Positions 51,858 through 60,300 of a stretch of 64,000 nucleotides of DNA are shown piece after piece. How positions within the stretch are numbered: position 1 is the first letter of the stretch; every line of letters begins with the position of its first letter. The position numbers and the translations under genes are program-made. The notes below the pieces were generated by a model. That model ran no database searches. It was given only the letters and a program-made list of their open reading frames with translations, and was not told the DNA's origin. Source of the stretch: Desulfovibrio sp. Huiquan2017 (GTDB lineage Bacteria > Desulfobacterota > Desulfovibrionia > Desulfovibrionales > Desulfovibrionaceae); the NCBI RefSeq assembly GCF_017351175.1, contig NZ_JAFMPN010000014.1, forward strand, positions 64,366 through 128,365. The letters are read 5' to 3'.

Positions 51858-52302
51858 CTGCCTATCCCTTCCGCACCTGGATACCGCGACCCCGCACAAA
51901 TGGCTTGGATAAAATTGCGCAATCCCCCAGAAGGAACAACAAGAGGACATGCTCCTTCGGAGGTAGCCACTGAATCCGCCCAGTCAAGGCGGCCTCCGGC
52001 AACGCTGCGGGATGCCGCGCCCCGCCCTGCATCCCGCCCTTCCTTTGGCGGCATGCTCATCCGTCTTCCAGATCTTCCCGCCTCCACCCCGCAGGTCTAG
52101 ACTTTCGGCTGCGGATACTCTCGATGCAACTCCCAGGACTCCCAGGAGATATGTTTTCGTGCTTCTCAGGGGGCTTGCGGTGCATTTAAATTATCTAGAT
52201 AATTTCTAGATTTTATCTAAAAAAACACAATGTACTGATTATACAATACTAATCGCGAAGAAGCCGCAACTGACCGCCAAAAGAGAAAAATGCCGGTTTT
52301 GG
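51858..52302. other. Intergenic region with an 18-bp perfect palindrome
   Basis: No gene is seen between the AraC regulator and the tmRNA promoter. At 52188-52205 AAATTATCTAGATAATTT is a perfect palindrome in a strongly AT-rich stretch, followed by CTAGATTTTATCT, a near repeat of its half. It could be a protein-binding site for the regulator or for another factor. Confidence 0.45.
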
Positions 52303-52330
52303 TTGCCAAACAGGGCCGAGGCCTTATATA
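52303..52330 (+). promoter_or_regulatory. Candidate promoter of tmRNA
   Basis: TTGCCA and TATATA are spaced by 16 nt; the -10 ends 28 nt before the mature tmRNA 5' end, leaving a short leader for RNase P to remove. Confidence 0.55.
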
Positions 52331-52358
52331 GGAGTTGTCCCGAACAGTTCTTTGACAT

Positions 52359-52744
52359 GGGGGCGCACTGGTTTCGACGGGGATAGTTGAAGCTGAAGCC
52401 GCAGGTCGAGGTTGGTCGATGGCCTCGTAAAAATCGACCACAAAGATAATTGCCAACGACAATTACGATTACGCAATGGCTGCTTAATTGCAGAGTTGCA
52501 CCTGACAACATAGCTTGTCACGATTCTCCCGCCGACGCCTTATAAGCGGATAGAATCGTCAAATCATAAGGCTAGCACGTGGAGGTCCGTTCCTTGCCGA
52601 AGCTGCGAAACACGCAAAGGTTCTAGTTCGATGGCCGTCCGGCCCGGAGCAATCCATCGAACGAAATCTTAATCCGGACCTAAACCTGTAGACGCTTTCG
52701 CGGATCGTTCTCGGACGGGAGTTCGACTCTCCCCGCCTCCACCA
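52359..52744 (+). ncRNA. ssrA: Transfer-messenger RNA (tmRNA, SsrA)
   Basis: A 386-nt one-piece tmRNA that rescues stalled ribosomes. The tRNA-like ends are clear: GGGGGCGCACTGGTTTCGAC at the 5' side pairs its first seven bases with CGCCTCC before ACCA at the 3' end, and the T-arm has GTTCGACTC. The tag reading frame starts at GCC 52452 and ends at TAA 52485-52487. It encodes ANDNYDYAMAA, with the usual AA degradation end. A terminator follows 11 bp downstream. Together with SmpB (not in this window) it adds the tag to incomplete proteins. Confidence 0.97.
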
Positions 52745-52754
52745 TTTCTGCCAC

Positions 52755-52791
52755 AAAAGAGGCCCCGCCGATATCGGCGGGGCCTCTTTTT
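52755..52791. terminator. Bidirectional terminator between tmRNA and motB
   Basis: A 16-bp perfect stem AAAAGAGGCCCCGCCG/CGGCGGGGCCTCTTTT with a 4-nt loop, T-rich on both strands. Confidence 0.9.
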
Positions 52792-52810
52792 ATTGCAACG
52801 ATATGTTCCG

Positions 52811-53563
52811 TTACCACTTGGAGCGGCCCGGAGGGAGAAAAAAGAACTCCACTCGGCGATTGACGTGGCGGTTTTCTTCAGAGGTGCTCGGCAAGAGCGG
52901 TTTGGAGCCACCGTAGCCAACAGCCTTCATGCGGGTGGCAGGTATGGCTGAATGTTCAAGGATATAACGCAGGCAGCGGGCCGCGCGAGCCGCGGACAGG
53001 GACCAGTTGGAGCCGTACTGGGCGGACTCGGGCACCTCGCCGTCGGTGTGGCCCCGGATGACCATGTTGAAATTGGTCTTCTGCATGGACTCGATGACTA
53101 TCTGCAAAGCCTGTTTGGCCTCGGCGGTCAGTTCCACGGATCCCTTGTCGAAGAGCACCTGATTGCTCAGGCGGAGCATGACGCCCGATTTATCGGAGCT
53201 GACCTTGGCCATGTGCGTCAGGTCCTTGGCGCGGATGGCTTTCTTCAGGATCACGCCGAGTTCGACGATCTGTCGATTGTCGCGGACGCTTTGCCGTTCC
53301 TTGAACGTCGTGTCCGCATACGGCACGGACATGGCGGTCTTGTCCTCGTACTGCACGCCAAGTGCTTCCTGAATGGAGCCCATGAGCTTGCGGAAGTTGG
53401 TCACATCCTGATTGGTGAAGGACAAAAGCAGGACGAAAAAGCACAACAGCAGCGTGACCATGTCCGAAAAGGTGGCCATCCACGCAGGAATCCCCTCGTC
53501 GGGCTTGGGCGGGTCGGGCCGGGGCCCCCCGCCCTGCTGTTCAACTGATTCCTGTTCGGCCAT
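52811..53563 (-). CDS. MotB-family flagellar stator protein, second paralog
   Basis: A 250-residue inner-membrane protein. One transmembrane helix carries the stator-type aspartate (WMATFSDMVTLLLCFFVLLL, about 28-47). A plug/linker follows, then an OmpA-like peptidoglycan-binding domain (about 140-245: VLFDKGSVELTAEAKQAL, MVIRGHTDGEV, NRRVEFFF). It starts 4 bp after the first motB and diverges from it mostly in the linker. It may form the second stator half with the same MotA, or an alternative stator. The C-terminus ends at the bidirectional terminator shared with tmRNA. Confidence 0.9.
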   Translation of the reverse strand: MAEQESVEQQGGGPRPDPPKPDEGIPAWMATFSDMVTLLLCFFVLLLSFTNQDVTNFRKLMGSIQEALGVQYEDKTAMSVPYADTTFKERQSVRDNRQIVELGVILKKAIRAKDLTHMAKVSSDKSGVMLRLSNQVLFDKGSVELTAEAKQALQIVIESMQKTNFNMVIRGHTDGEVPESAQYGSNWSLSAARAARCLRYILEHSAIPATRMKAVGYGGSKPLLPSTSEENRHVNRRVEFFFLPPGRSKW

Positions 53564-53567
53564 ATTC

Positions 53568-54332
53568 CTACCACGCGTCCCGCTGGGGCATGTGCATGTA
53601 AAATTCGACCCGCTGGTTCTTCAACCGGCCCGCTTCGGTGTCGTTGGGCACTTCGGGCCGGGTATCGGCATAGCCCACGGCCTTGGCCCGATTGATCTCG
53701 ATGCCGCCCTTGTTGACGATGTAGTCCAGGGCCACGGCCGCACGGGCGGCGGACAACTCCCAATTGGAGGGATATTTTGCCGTATGGATGGGCCGGTCGT
53801 CCGTATGCCCCCGAACCACGAGATTCAATTTGTAATCCTTGAGAATCTTGATGACGCTGTCCAGGATCGGAGCGGCTTCCGGTCTGAGTTCGGCGGTGCC
53901 CGGCTTGAACAGCGTGGCCGTACTGGCGCTGAAGACCACGCCGTCACGGTCCGCGCTCACGCCCGCCCCTTCCTTGAGCCGCACGTCCATATTTTCGACC
54001 ATGGACTTGATGCGCATGACCACGGACAGCAACAGCCGCTGGTCGTGGGAGATGGACGTAGCCATTTCCCGGGTCGCCTCGGAGCTGGAATTGAACTGGG
54101 CCATCTCGTCGGAGACCGCACGGACTTCCTTCACCCCGAAGGCACCCTTAAGCGAACCGAGCGCGTCGCGGAACTTCTCCTCGCTCTGCTGGGCAAAAGA
54201 AAGCAACAGCACGAAGAAGCACAGCAGCAGCGTGACCATGTCGGAAAAGGTCGCCATCCACGCGGGCAGTCCCTCGTCTCCCGGTGGGTCCTCCGGCGGC
54301 TTTCGCCGTATGACTTCTTCGGCTTTGGCCAT
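53568..54332 (-). CDS. motB: Flagellar motor stator protein MotB
   Basis: A 254-residue stator subunit. The helix WMATFSDMVTLLLCFFVLLL (about 25-44) carries the proton-carrying aspartate. The C-terminal OmpA/MotB domain (about 150-250) has LFKPGTAELRPEAAPIL, LVVRGHTDDRPI and NQRVEFYMHM, and binds peptidoglycan. It is 21 bp downstream of motA and is followed by a second motB-like gene. Confidence 0.92.
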   Translation of the reverse strand: MAKAEEVIRRKPPEDPPGDEGLPAWMATFSDMVTLLLCFFVLLLSFAQQSEEKFRDALGSLKGAFGVKEVRAVSDEMAQFNSSSEATREMATSISHDQRLLLSVVMRIKSMVENMDVRLKEGAGVSADRDGVVFSASTATLFKPGTAELRPEAAPILDSVIKILKDYKLNLVVRGHTDDRPIHTAKYPSNWELSAARAAVALDYIVNKGGIEINRAKAVGYADTRPEVPNDTEAGRLKNQRVEFYMHMPQRDAW

Positions 54333-54353
54333 GAATTCTCCGTGCGTCGGGAA

Positions 54354-55106
54354 TTAGGACGCTTCGCGCAAGGCAGGGGACAGAAAAGCTTGCAGCTTTT
54401 CCTTGACCACCGATGGGTGGTCACCGCGTTGCAGAGAGGAAACCCCTTCGATCATGATCTGCATGAACAGGACATCCTCGGCAGACCGTTCCTCAAGCTT
54501 GGTGGCCATGGGCAGAAACATGACGTTGGCCATGATGGCTCCGTAGAAGGTGGTCAGCAGGGCCACGGCCATGGCCGGTCCGATGGACGACGGGTCGGAC
54601 AGGTTGGAGAGCATGTTGACCAGACCGATGAGGGTACCGATCATGCCGAAGGCCGGGGCCATGGTGCCCATGCCTTTGAACACGGCCTGCCCCTGGCGAT
54701 GGCGCTGCTTCATGAACTCCAGTTCGATCTCCATGACCGAGCGGACCAGCCCCTCGCTGGAGCCGTCCACCACCAACATCACGCCTTTTTTGAGAAACGC
54801 ATCGTCGATATTGACCTTTTCCAGGGCGACCAAGCTTTCCCTGCGAGCCGTATCGGCCAGAGAAGTGATCAACTTGATGATTTCCCGAGGGTCCGTCGAC
54901 TTGAACATGAGTGTCTTCATGCCGACTTTGAAGGCATTGATGACCACGCCTAGGGGAAACATGACGAAGGTGACCGCGAAGGTACCTCCGATAACGACTA
55001 CCACCGAGGGTATGTCGATGAATCCGGCCGCGTTGCCGCCCATGAAAATAGTGGTGACGACAAGGGCAAAGGCACCGACAAGGCCGATAAGAGTTGCTAT
55101 ATCCAT
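54354..55106 (-). CDS. motA: Flagellar motor stator protein MotA
   Basis: A 250-residue four-helix inner-membrane protein that conducts ions with MotB and pushes on the rotor. The N-terminal helices (about 2-22 and 33-53) precede a cytoplasmic loop of about 95 residues with charged segments (KSTDPREIIKLITSLADTAR). The last two helices include MGTMAPAFGMIGTLIGLVNM and VALLTTFYGAIMANVMFLPM, both MotA signatures. It starts 3 bp after fapA and leads motB. Confidence 0.94.
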   Translation of the reverse strand: MDIATLIGLVGAFALVVTTIFMGGNAAGFIDIPSVVVVIGGTFAVTFVMFPLGVVINAFKVGMKTLMFKSTDPREIIKLITSLADTARRESLVALEKVNIDDAFLKKGVMLVVDGSSEGLVRSVMEIELEFMKQRHRQGQAVFKGMGTMAPAFGMIGTLIGLVNMLSNLSDPSSIGPAMAVALLTTFYGAIMANVMFLPMATKLEERSAEDVLFMQIMIEGVSSLQRGDHPSVVKEKLQAFLSPALREAS

Positions 55107-55109
55107 ATG

Positions 55110-56228
55110 CTATTTCTTGTTTTTTCCAGACGATGCGCCAATTTTAACTTCACCATTGTCGTGGTAGAAGAAAACATCTTCCAAAAAATCATTCACCTTA
55201 TAATACGCCGAACCGATACAAATTTCCACGCCGGGTTTGACCATGCCCGGTACCAGTACCCGGCATTCGTCCAGCCGCTCCGTAGCGTAAATGCCGTCCC
55301 ATAGCTTGACCTTCATGGTCTTGAGCAATTCCAGTTCGCGACGGGCCGATTCCAGCCGGGGCTCGTACTCGGCCCGAAACTCCTCGCCCTTGTTCAATGC
55401 CTTCTCGAAGCAGGCGATGTCCTCGTGCAACCCCTTGATGCGCATATTGTACCGTTGGTCCGTGAACAACAGCAAGGGCTTGTAGCCCAAAACCAGCGAA
55501 GTGTCCGTGTCCATGCCGCCGCCGAGCTGTCCGCCAACGTAGATGTAGTCGTAGGCGCAAATACTGCCGCCGGTGAGCCGCCCGCCCACGGCCAGCCGCT
55601 TGCCCGCATAGACGTTGCTGTGCATCAGTGCGCCCTTGATCATGATATCGCCGCCGGACAACAGGGTCGCATACTCGCAGAAAGCCAGCTTCATGTCCTT
55701 GCCGGTCTTGAGCAACGCCTTCTTGCCGCCCTTGACGCCGCCCCGACAGTCCAGGCTGCCCCGGGCCGTGATAGACGCCCCTTCCACCTGGTCGTTGATG
55801 CGCACATTGGCGGCTTCGACGGTGAAGCCGCTGCGCACGGACCCCTCGACCACCACGTTGCCCACGAAATCCACGTTGCCGGTGTGATAGTCGATATCTG
55901 AATGGACCGTGAGCGGATTGCGCACCAGAATCCGCCCTTCCTTGTAACAGACGTAACCGTCCACCGCAGCGAAAAGCTTGTCCGGGAACTTCCGCTTGAT
56001 GCCCGTGCCCTTCCCTGCGGGGAAGGATTTCTCCTCAGACACGAACCGCTCGTCCAGGTCTTCTCCGGCCTCTTCCACGGGGATCCATTCGGCGATGAGT
56101 TCACCTGCGGCCACGTTCTTGACGAACTGGCGCTCATGGTGATCCACGCTCCCGTCCGCCTGCTCTTCCGGTTTGAGCTTGGCCGGGTCCCAGTCGGGGT
56201 CAAAGTAGTGCTTCAGGAAAAACGGCAT
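55110..56228 (-). CDS. FapA/DUF342 family protein
   Basis: A 372-residue protein of the FapA (DUF342) family: an N-terminal region, a right-handed parallel beta-helix (about 120-260: DFVGNVVVEGSVRSGFTVEA, GGVKGGKKALLKTGKDMKL, GGDIMIKGALMHSNVYAGKR) and a C-terminal coiled coil (LESARRELELLKTMKVK). Such proteins are linked to flagellar or polar functions in several bacteria, but the activity is not known. The ATG at 56228 is preferred to a GTG two codons upstream. It is 3 bp upstream of motA, so it leads a fapA-motA-motB-motB operon. Confidence 0.87.
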   Translation of the reverse strand: MPFFLKHYFDPDWDPAKLKPEEQADGSVDHHERQFVKNVAAGELIAEWIPVEEAGEDLDERFVSEEKSFPAGKGTGIKRKFPDKLFAAVDGYVCYKEGRILVRNPLTVHSDIDYHTGNVDFVGNVVVEGSVRSGFTVEAANVRINDQVEGASITARGSLDCRGGVKGGKKALLKTGKDMKLAFCEYATLLSGGDIMIKGALMHSNVYAGKRLAVGGRLTGGSICAYDYIYVGGQLGGGMDTDTSLVLGYKPLLLFTDQRYNMRIKGLHEDIACFEKALNKGEEFRAEYEPRLESARRELELLKTMKVKLWDGIYATERLDECRVLVPGMVKPGVEICIGSAYYKVNDFLEDVFFYHDNGEVKIGASSGKNKK

Positions 56229-56422
56229 TGCCACTCTGAGTAATTTAATAGGGAAGCCGAAGGTCGGCTAATGCGCCGGAACGCCGTGAAGACTCAAATA
56301 AACCGGCCTGTTACAGGCCTATTGAAAAACAATGAGATCGTATTGGATATTCTACTTATCGTCAATGATTATCACCTTTTTCGGACATTCCGGGATATAC
56401 GCGATCGCATATTTCATAGCTC

Positions 56423-56449
56423 TAAAGATAATGACCGGTATGCCGATAT
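56423..56449 (+). promoter_or_regulatory. Sigma-28 (FliA) promoter for flaG
   Basis: TAAAGATA and GCCGATAT are separated by exactly 11 nt, close to the FliA consensus TAAAGTTT-N11-GCCGATAA (three mismatches in 16). It lies 58 bp before the flaG ATG and fits late flagellar gene expression. Confidence 0.8.
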
Positions 56450-56506
56450 CGTACGTAAGAGAGATATTGGGTTGGGATGATTCGTGCAACACCAGGGAGG
56501 GAGACC

Positions 56507-56887
56507 ATGAATTTCCCCATGATGAACATCGACAGGAAGGAAGAGCTGCGCTCGGAGAGCGTTGGTTCGGCCGCGATCGCGCAGAAGCCGCCTGCCCGGG
56601 AATGGCGCAACGACGAGGTCATGGCGCAGGATGAAACACAGTCGGACAAGCAGTCCGACAGCTTCTCCCGAGAGGAACTGGAAAACCTGATCAGCGAGGC
56701 CGAGGAACACCTTGAAGCCAAGAACGTCAAGTTGAAGTTCAACATTCTGGAGAACAACGACACGGTTCAGGTGGAAATCGTCGATTCCAATGGGAAGACC
56801 ATTCGCAAGATCCCGGACGATGAATTGATCAAGCTGACAAAGTCCTTGAAGGATCTCGGGCAGGGATTCCTGGACCGCATGTCCTAG
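56507..56887 (+). CDS. flaG: Flagellar protein FlaG
   Basis: A 126-residue FlaG-family protein. The N-terminal half is charged and probably disordered. The conserved C-terminal half has NVKLKFNILENNDTVQVEIV, DSNGKTIRKIPDDELIKL and ends with a short helix. FlaG affects filament length and often sits with flagellin or filament-cap genes. GGGAGGGAGA precedes the ATG at 56507; an earlier in-frame ATG at 56477 would add ten residues and lacks such a site. A sigma-28 promoter lies upstream. Confidence 0.9.
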   Translation: MNFPMMNIDRKEELRSESVGSAAIAQKPPAREWRNDEVMAQDETQSDKQSDSFSREELENLISEAEEHLEAKNVKLKFNILENNDTVQVEIVDSNGKTIRKIPDDELIKLTKSLKDLGQGFLDRMS

Positions 56888-57027
56888 GCCGAAGCAGACC
56901 ACCGAGAGCGTCCCGGGCATGTGCCGGGGGCGCCTTTGGCGTTGGCACGCCTTGTTCCCGCAGGCTTGCCAAGCTTCGGAAGCTTGGGCATAGTTAATGG
57001 GTACGACACCCAGCAACGGAGGCGCCC

Positions 57028-57324
57028 ATGTCGGACATCAGCATATCAGCGGACACGGTGCAGGCCATGAGCATGGACAACCAGCTCTTCGGGCCCGAGT
57101 CCATCAGGGATAACACTGACGAGGTCATCTCCGGCGTCAGCGCAGGCGGTTTGGATCACCGCGAACAGACCGTGGCCGGGCTGGAGGTCGCCTCCCGGAC
57201 CGAGGACTACCTCGGCACGGGAACGGATTTCTCTTCCACCGGCACGGACATCGACATCCAGCAAACCGTGCACCAGGCTGCGGCCGACACCGGTATCGGA
57301 ACCATCGCCGACAAAATAGCCTGA
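57028..57324 (+). CDS. Small hypothetical protein after flaG
   Basis: A 98-residue acidic protein (MSDISISADTVQAMSMDNQL onward) without cysteine, signal or membrane helix. It is rich in Thr, Ser, Gly and Asp and ends TGIGTIADKIA. GGAGG stands 6 nt before the ATG, and a strong terminator follows 21 bp after the stop, so it is very likely expressed. A 9-1-9 inverted repeat CCAAGCTTC-G-GAAGCTTGG is at 56969-56987 in its leader. It may be read with flaG. The function is unknown; a secreted flagellar or surface role is only a guess from context. Confidence 0.72.
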   Translation: MSDISISADTVQAMSMDNQLFGPESIRDNTDEVISGVSAGGLDHREQTVAGLEVASRTEDYLGTGTDFSSTGTDIDIQQTVHQAAADTGIGTIADKIA

Positions 57325-57345
57325 CCCCCCTCTTCCGCAAACGAG

Positions 57346-57378
57346 AAGGCCCCGACCAATACGGTCGGGGCCTTTTTC
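57346..57378 (+). terminator. Rho-independent terminator after the flaG segment
   Basis: A 12-bp stem AAGGCCCCGACC/GGTCGGGGCCTT with a 5-nt loop and TTTTTC. Confidence 0.9.
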
Positions 57379-57399
57379 ATTGCTGATGCGAAGCGGTGG

Positions 57400-60300
57400 C
57401 TACCACTGTTTCTTGCGCTGCGTTTCCAAAGCCGCTTCCTGCTCCTCGAAAGTGGCGAACCCGGCGTGATGCATGGCGTCTTCCACGGTATGGTGCCAAT
57501 CCCAACTGGCGTAGATGACCGGCTTGTGGAAGACGGAACGGAACTGCTCCATCTCCTGGCGGTAGAACTCCTCCTTGGGGGTCTCCATGTGGTCGCGGAG
57601 CTGTTCGCTGAAGCGGTCGAGCTCGCCTTCGTACCATTCCATGAAGTCCTCGGGGGACTTGTATTTCTTGAGGATGTGACCGTAGCTGTTGGCCTCCAGG
57701 AGTTCCTGGAGTTTGACCATGTGCTGCATCTTGAGCCACGCGCCGAGATCGCTGGTCTTGATGTTCTCGGACTCGATCTCGGCCATATCCAGCTTGGTCT
57801 GATAATAGGTATCGGGCACCACAGAGGCGGAGACGATGCCCGCGATGGCCACCAAGCCTCGCAGGATCACCGAGTTGGACACGCCCTGGCCGCAGAAGCC
57901 GACCTTCTTGCCGGCCTTCTGGCCCGCGAAGATGGCGGACAGAATGGCCCAGACAACCGCCGGGTCCTCTTCGTCATAGATATGTTGCAGGCTGGCGTTA
58001 TCACGGTCCGTGGCCAGGACCATCTGGGTCATGTCGTTGGACCCGATGGAGAAGCCGTCAACTTCCTTGAGGAACTCCTTGCACAGGATGGCGTTGCTCG
58101 GAATCTCGGCCATAAGGATGACCTTAAGCCCATCCTTGCCGGATTCCAGGTTGTGGACCTGCTTGAGGTAGCGCTTCATAGAGCGGGCCTCTTCCAGGGT
58201 ACGCACGAACGGGAACATGATCGACAGATTCTGTCCGCCGTAAATGCCCCGGGCCAGTTTGAAGGCTTCAAGCTCCCAATCGTGGATGTTCCGCGAGACG
58301 CCCCGGTAGCCGATCATGGGGTTGTCCTCGTGGGCCTCGAACAGGGAACCGCCGAGCAGATTGCGGTACTCGTTGGACTTGAAGTCCGTGGTTCGGTAAA
58401 CGATGTTCGAGCCGTAGAAGGCCATGGCGAACAAGGCCAATCCCTGAGACAGGGTCTGGATGTAGTTTTCCTTGCCGGTGGTGTATCCGCGCGATTCAAG
58501 CAGCCGGCGGATGCGGTCGGGCAAGGTCGCCACTTCGTCCATCTCGGACTTCAGACCCATCTTGAGGGCCACTTCCTCGCGCAACCGGGTGATCTTGTCG
58601 ATGTGGGCCTCGAACTCCGGGTCCTCCTTGAGGCGGGCCACGTATTCGGAGACGATTTTTTCATGCTGCTGACGAATCTTCCACGCCTCGGTGCGGACCG
58701 TGGGAACGGGCTCGAGCATATCGTGGAAGCCCAGAACCACGGCCACGTGAGCCTCGGGATCAATGGAGGTCTTGAGCACGTCCAGCCGTTCGGTGGCGTG
58801 GGCGATGTGCTCGTCGAGCTTGTGGTCCATCTCGCGCAGGCGGCGATGCATGGCCAGCACCTCGTCCGTGGAGCGGGCGCCCTCCTGCTCGGCCAAGGAT
58901 TCCATCTGACGGGTCAGGCCGGTGATCAGGCCGACGTATTCACGCAACTTCAACGGCATGGTGATCAGGCCGGAATCCAACTGCTCCTTCATGACCTTGG
59001 TCAGATGGTGGTCCATCTCCTGGAGCTTTTCCTCCACCAGATCATTGAGGGTGTCCTTGTCGTAGGCCTCAAGCGCCATGGGATGAACGCCGATGTTGCC
59101 GAGCATGAACTCGGCGCGCAGCAGGCCGACCTCGAAGTCGGGCACGTTGCGCAGGCGGGACAGGAACAGGGCCTGGCCCACGTCGGCCAAGATCAGGCCG
59201 ACCTTGGTCTTGGTGGCGGGCAGCTTATCCACGTTGATTTCGCCGCCGACCTCCACCAAGGGCAGCTCGCCCCGGTAGACCTTGCCCCGAGAGCCGTCCA
59301 CGGTAACCTGCTGGCCGTCCATGGAACGCAGGGCCTCGATGCGCTGGATGCCGATGATGGCCGGGATGCCCAGCTCGCGCGAGGTGATGGCCGCATGGCT
59401 GGTGTCGCCGCCCACATCGGCCAGGATGGCCGAGGCGATGCGCATGCCCGGGACCATGTCCGGGTCGGTGCGCTCGGCGGCCAGGATATCGCCCTTGCTG
59501 ATTTTGTTCAGTTCCAGGGCGGACCGCAGGTACTTGACCGTGCCCTGGCCCGCGCCCCGGGATGCGCCGTTGCCTTCCAGGATAACCTCGGCCGTGTCCA
59601 CGGCCTTCTTGTCCACTTCGAGGCGGCGCATGAAAATGGTATGTGGATGGAGTTCGAAATCCTCGTTCCAGCGGGTCTCGGGACGGGCCTGAACGAACCA
59701 CAGGCGGTCGGTCTTGTCGATGCAGAACTCGGTATCCATGATCATGCCGCCGTAGGCCTGGGAGATATTGCGCACCCCCTGGGCCACGGTCTCGGCCTGA
59801 GCGATGGACAAAGCCCAACGGAAGACCTCGTTGTCGGCGACCTTGACCACGTGGGTGCCGCTACCATCCTCCTTGTAGACGATCTTCTTTTCCTTGCAGC
59901 CCATGTAGCGGATAACCACCTCGCGGCCGCCCTCGCGCTGGAAAACGTAGAACTTGTCCGGAGTGACCATGCCGCCGACAACCGCTTCGCCCAGCCCGTA
60001 GCTGGCGTCGATGGACACGAGATCGTTGCGGGAAGTGCCCCGGCAGCCAGTGGCCGTGTCCGCGCTGAAGGCCGTGCCGGAGATGACCGGATTGATCATC
60101 CGCATGATGCACACGGACAGAGAAGTATGCTCAATGGCCCATTCTTTCTTGGCGGTTTCGGCGATGGAGTCGTCGCCGGTCTTCTCGGCCTTGGTGATGG
60201 CGTCGAGAATGGCCTCGCGGCGGTAGGTCATGGAACGCAAATTATAGGCCGAAGCGCAGTCCCAATGGTAGGCTTCAAGGCATTCGTCCGCGCCGACGAT

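Noticed and set aside
52239-52511. Minus-strand frames across the tmRNA
   Set aside because: They overlap the tRNA-like domain and tag-coding region of a clear tmRNA and have no protein similarity.
56305-56319. Palindrome GGCCTGT-T-ACAGGCC upstream of flaG as a terminator
   Set aside because: The stem is only 7 bp with a 1-nt centre and no T run on either strand, so termination is unlikely. It may be incidental.
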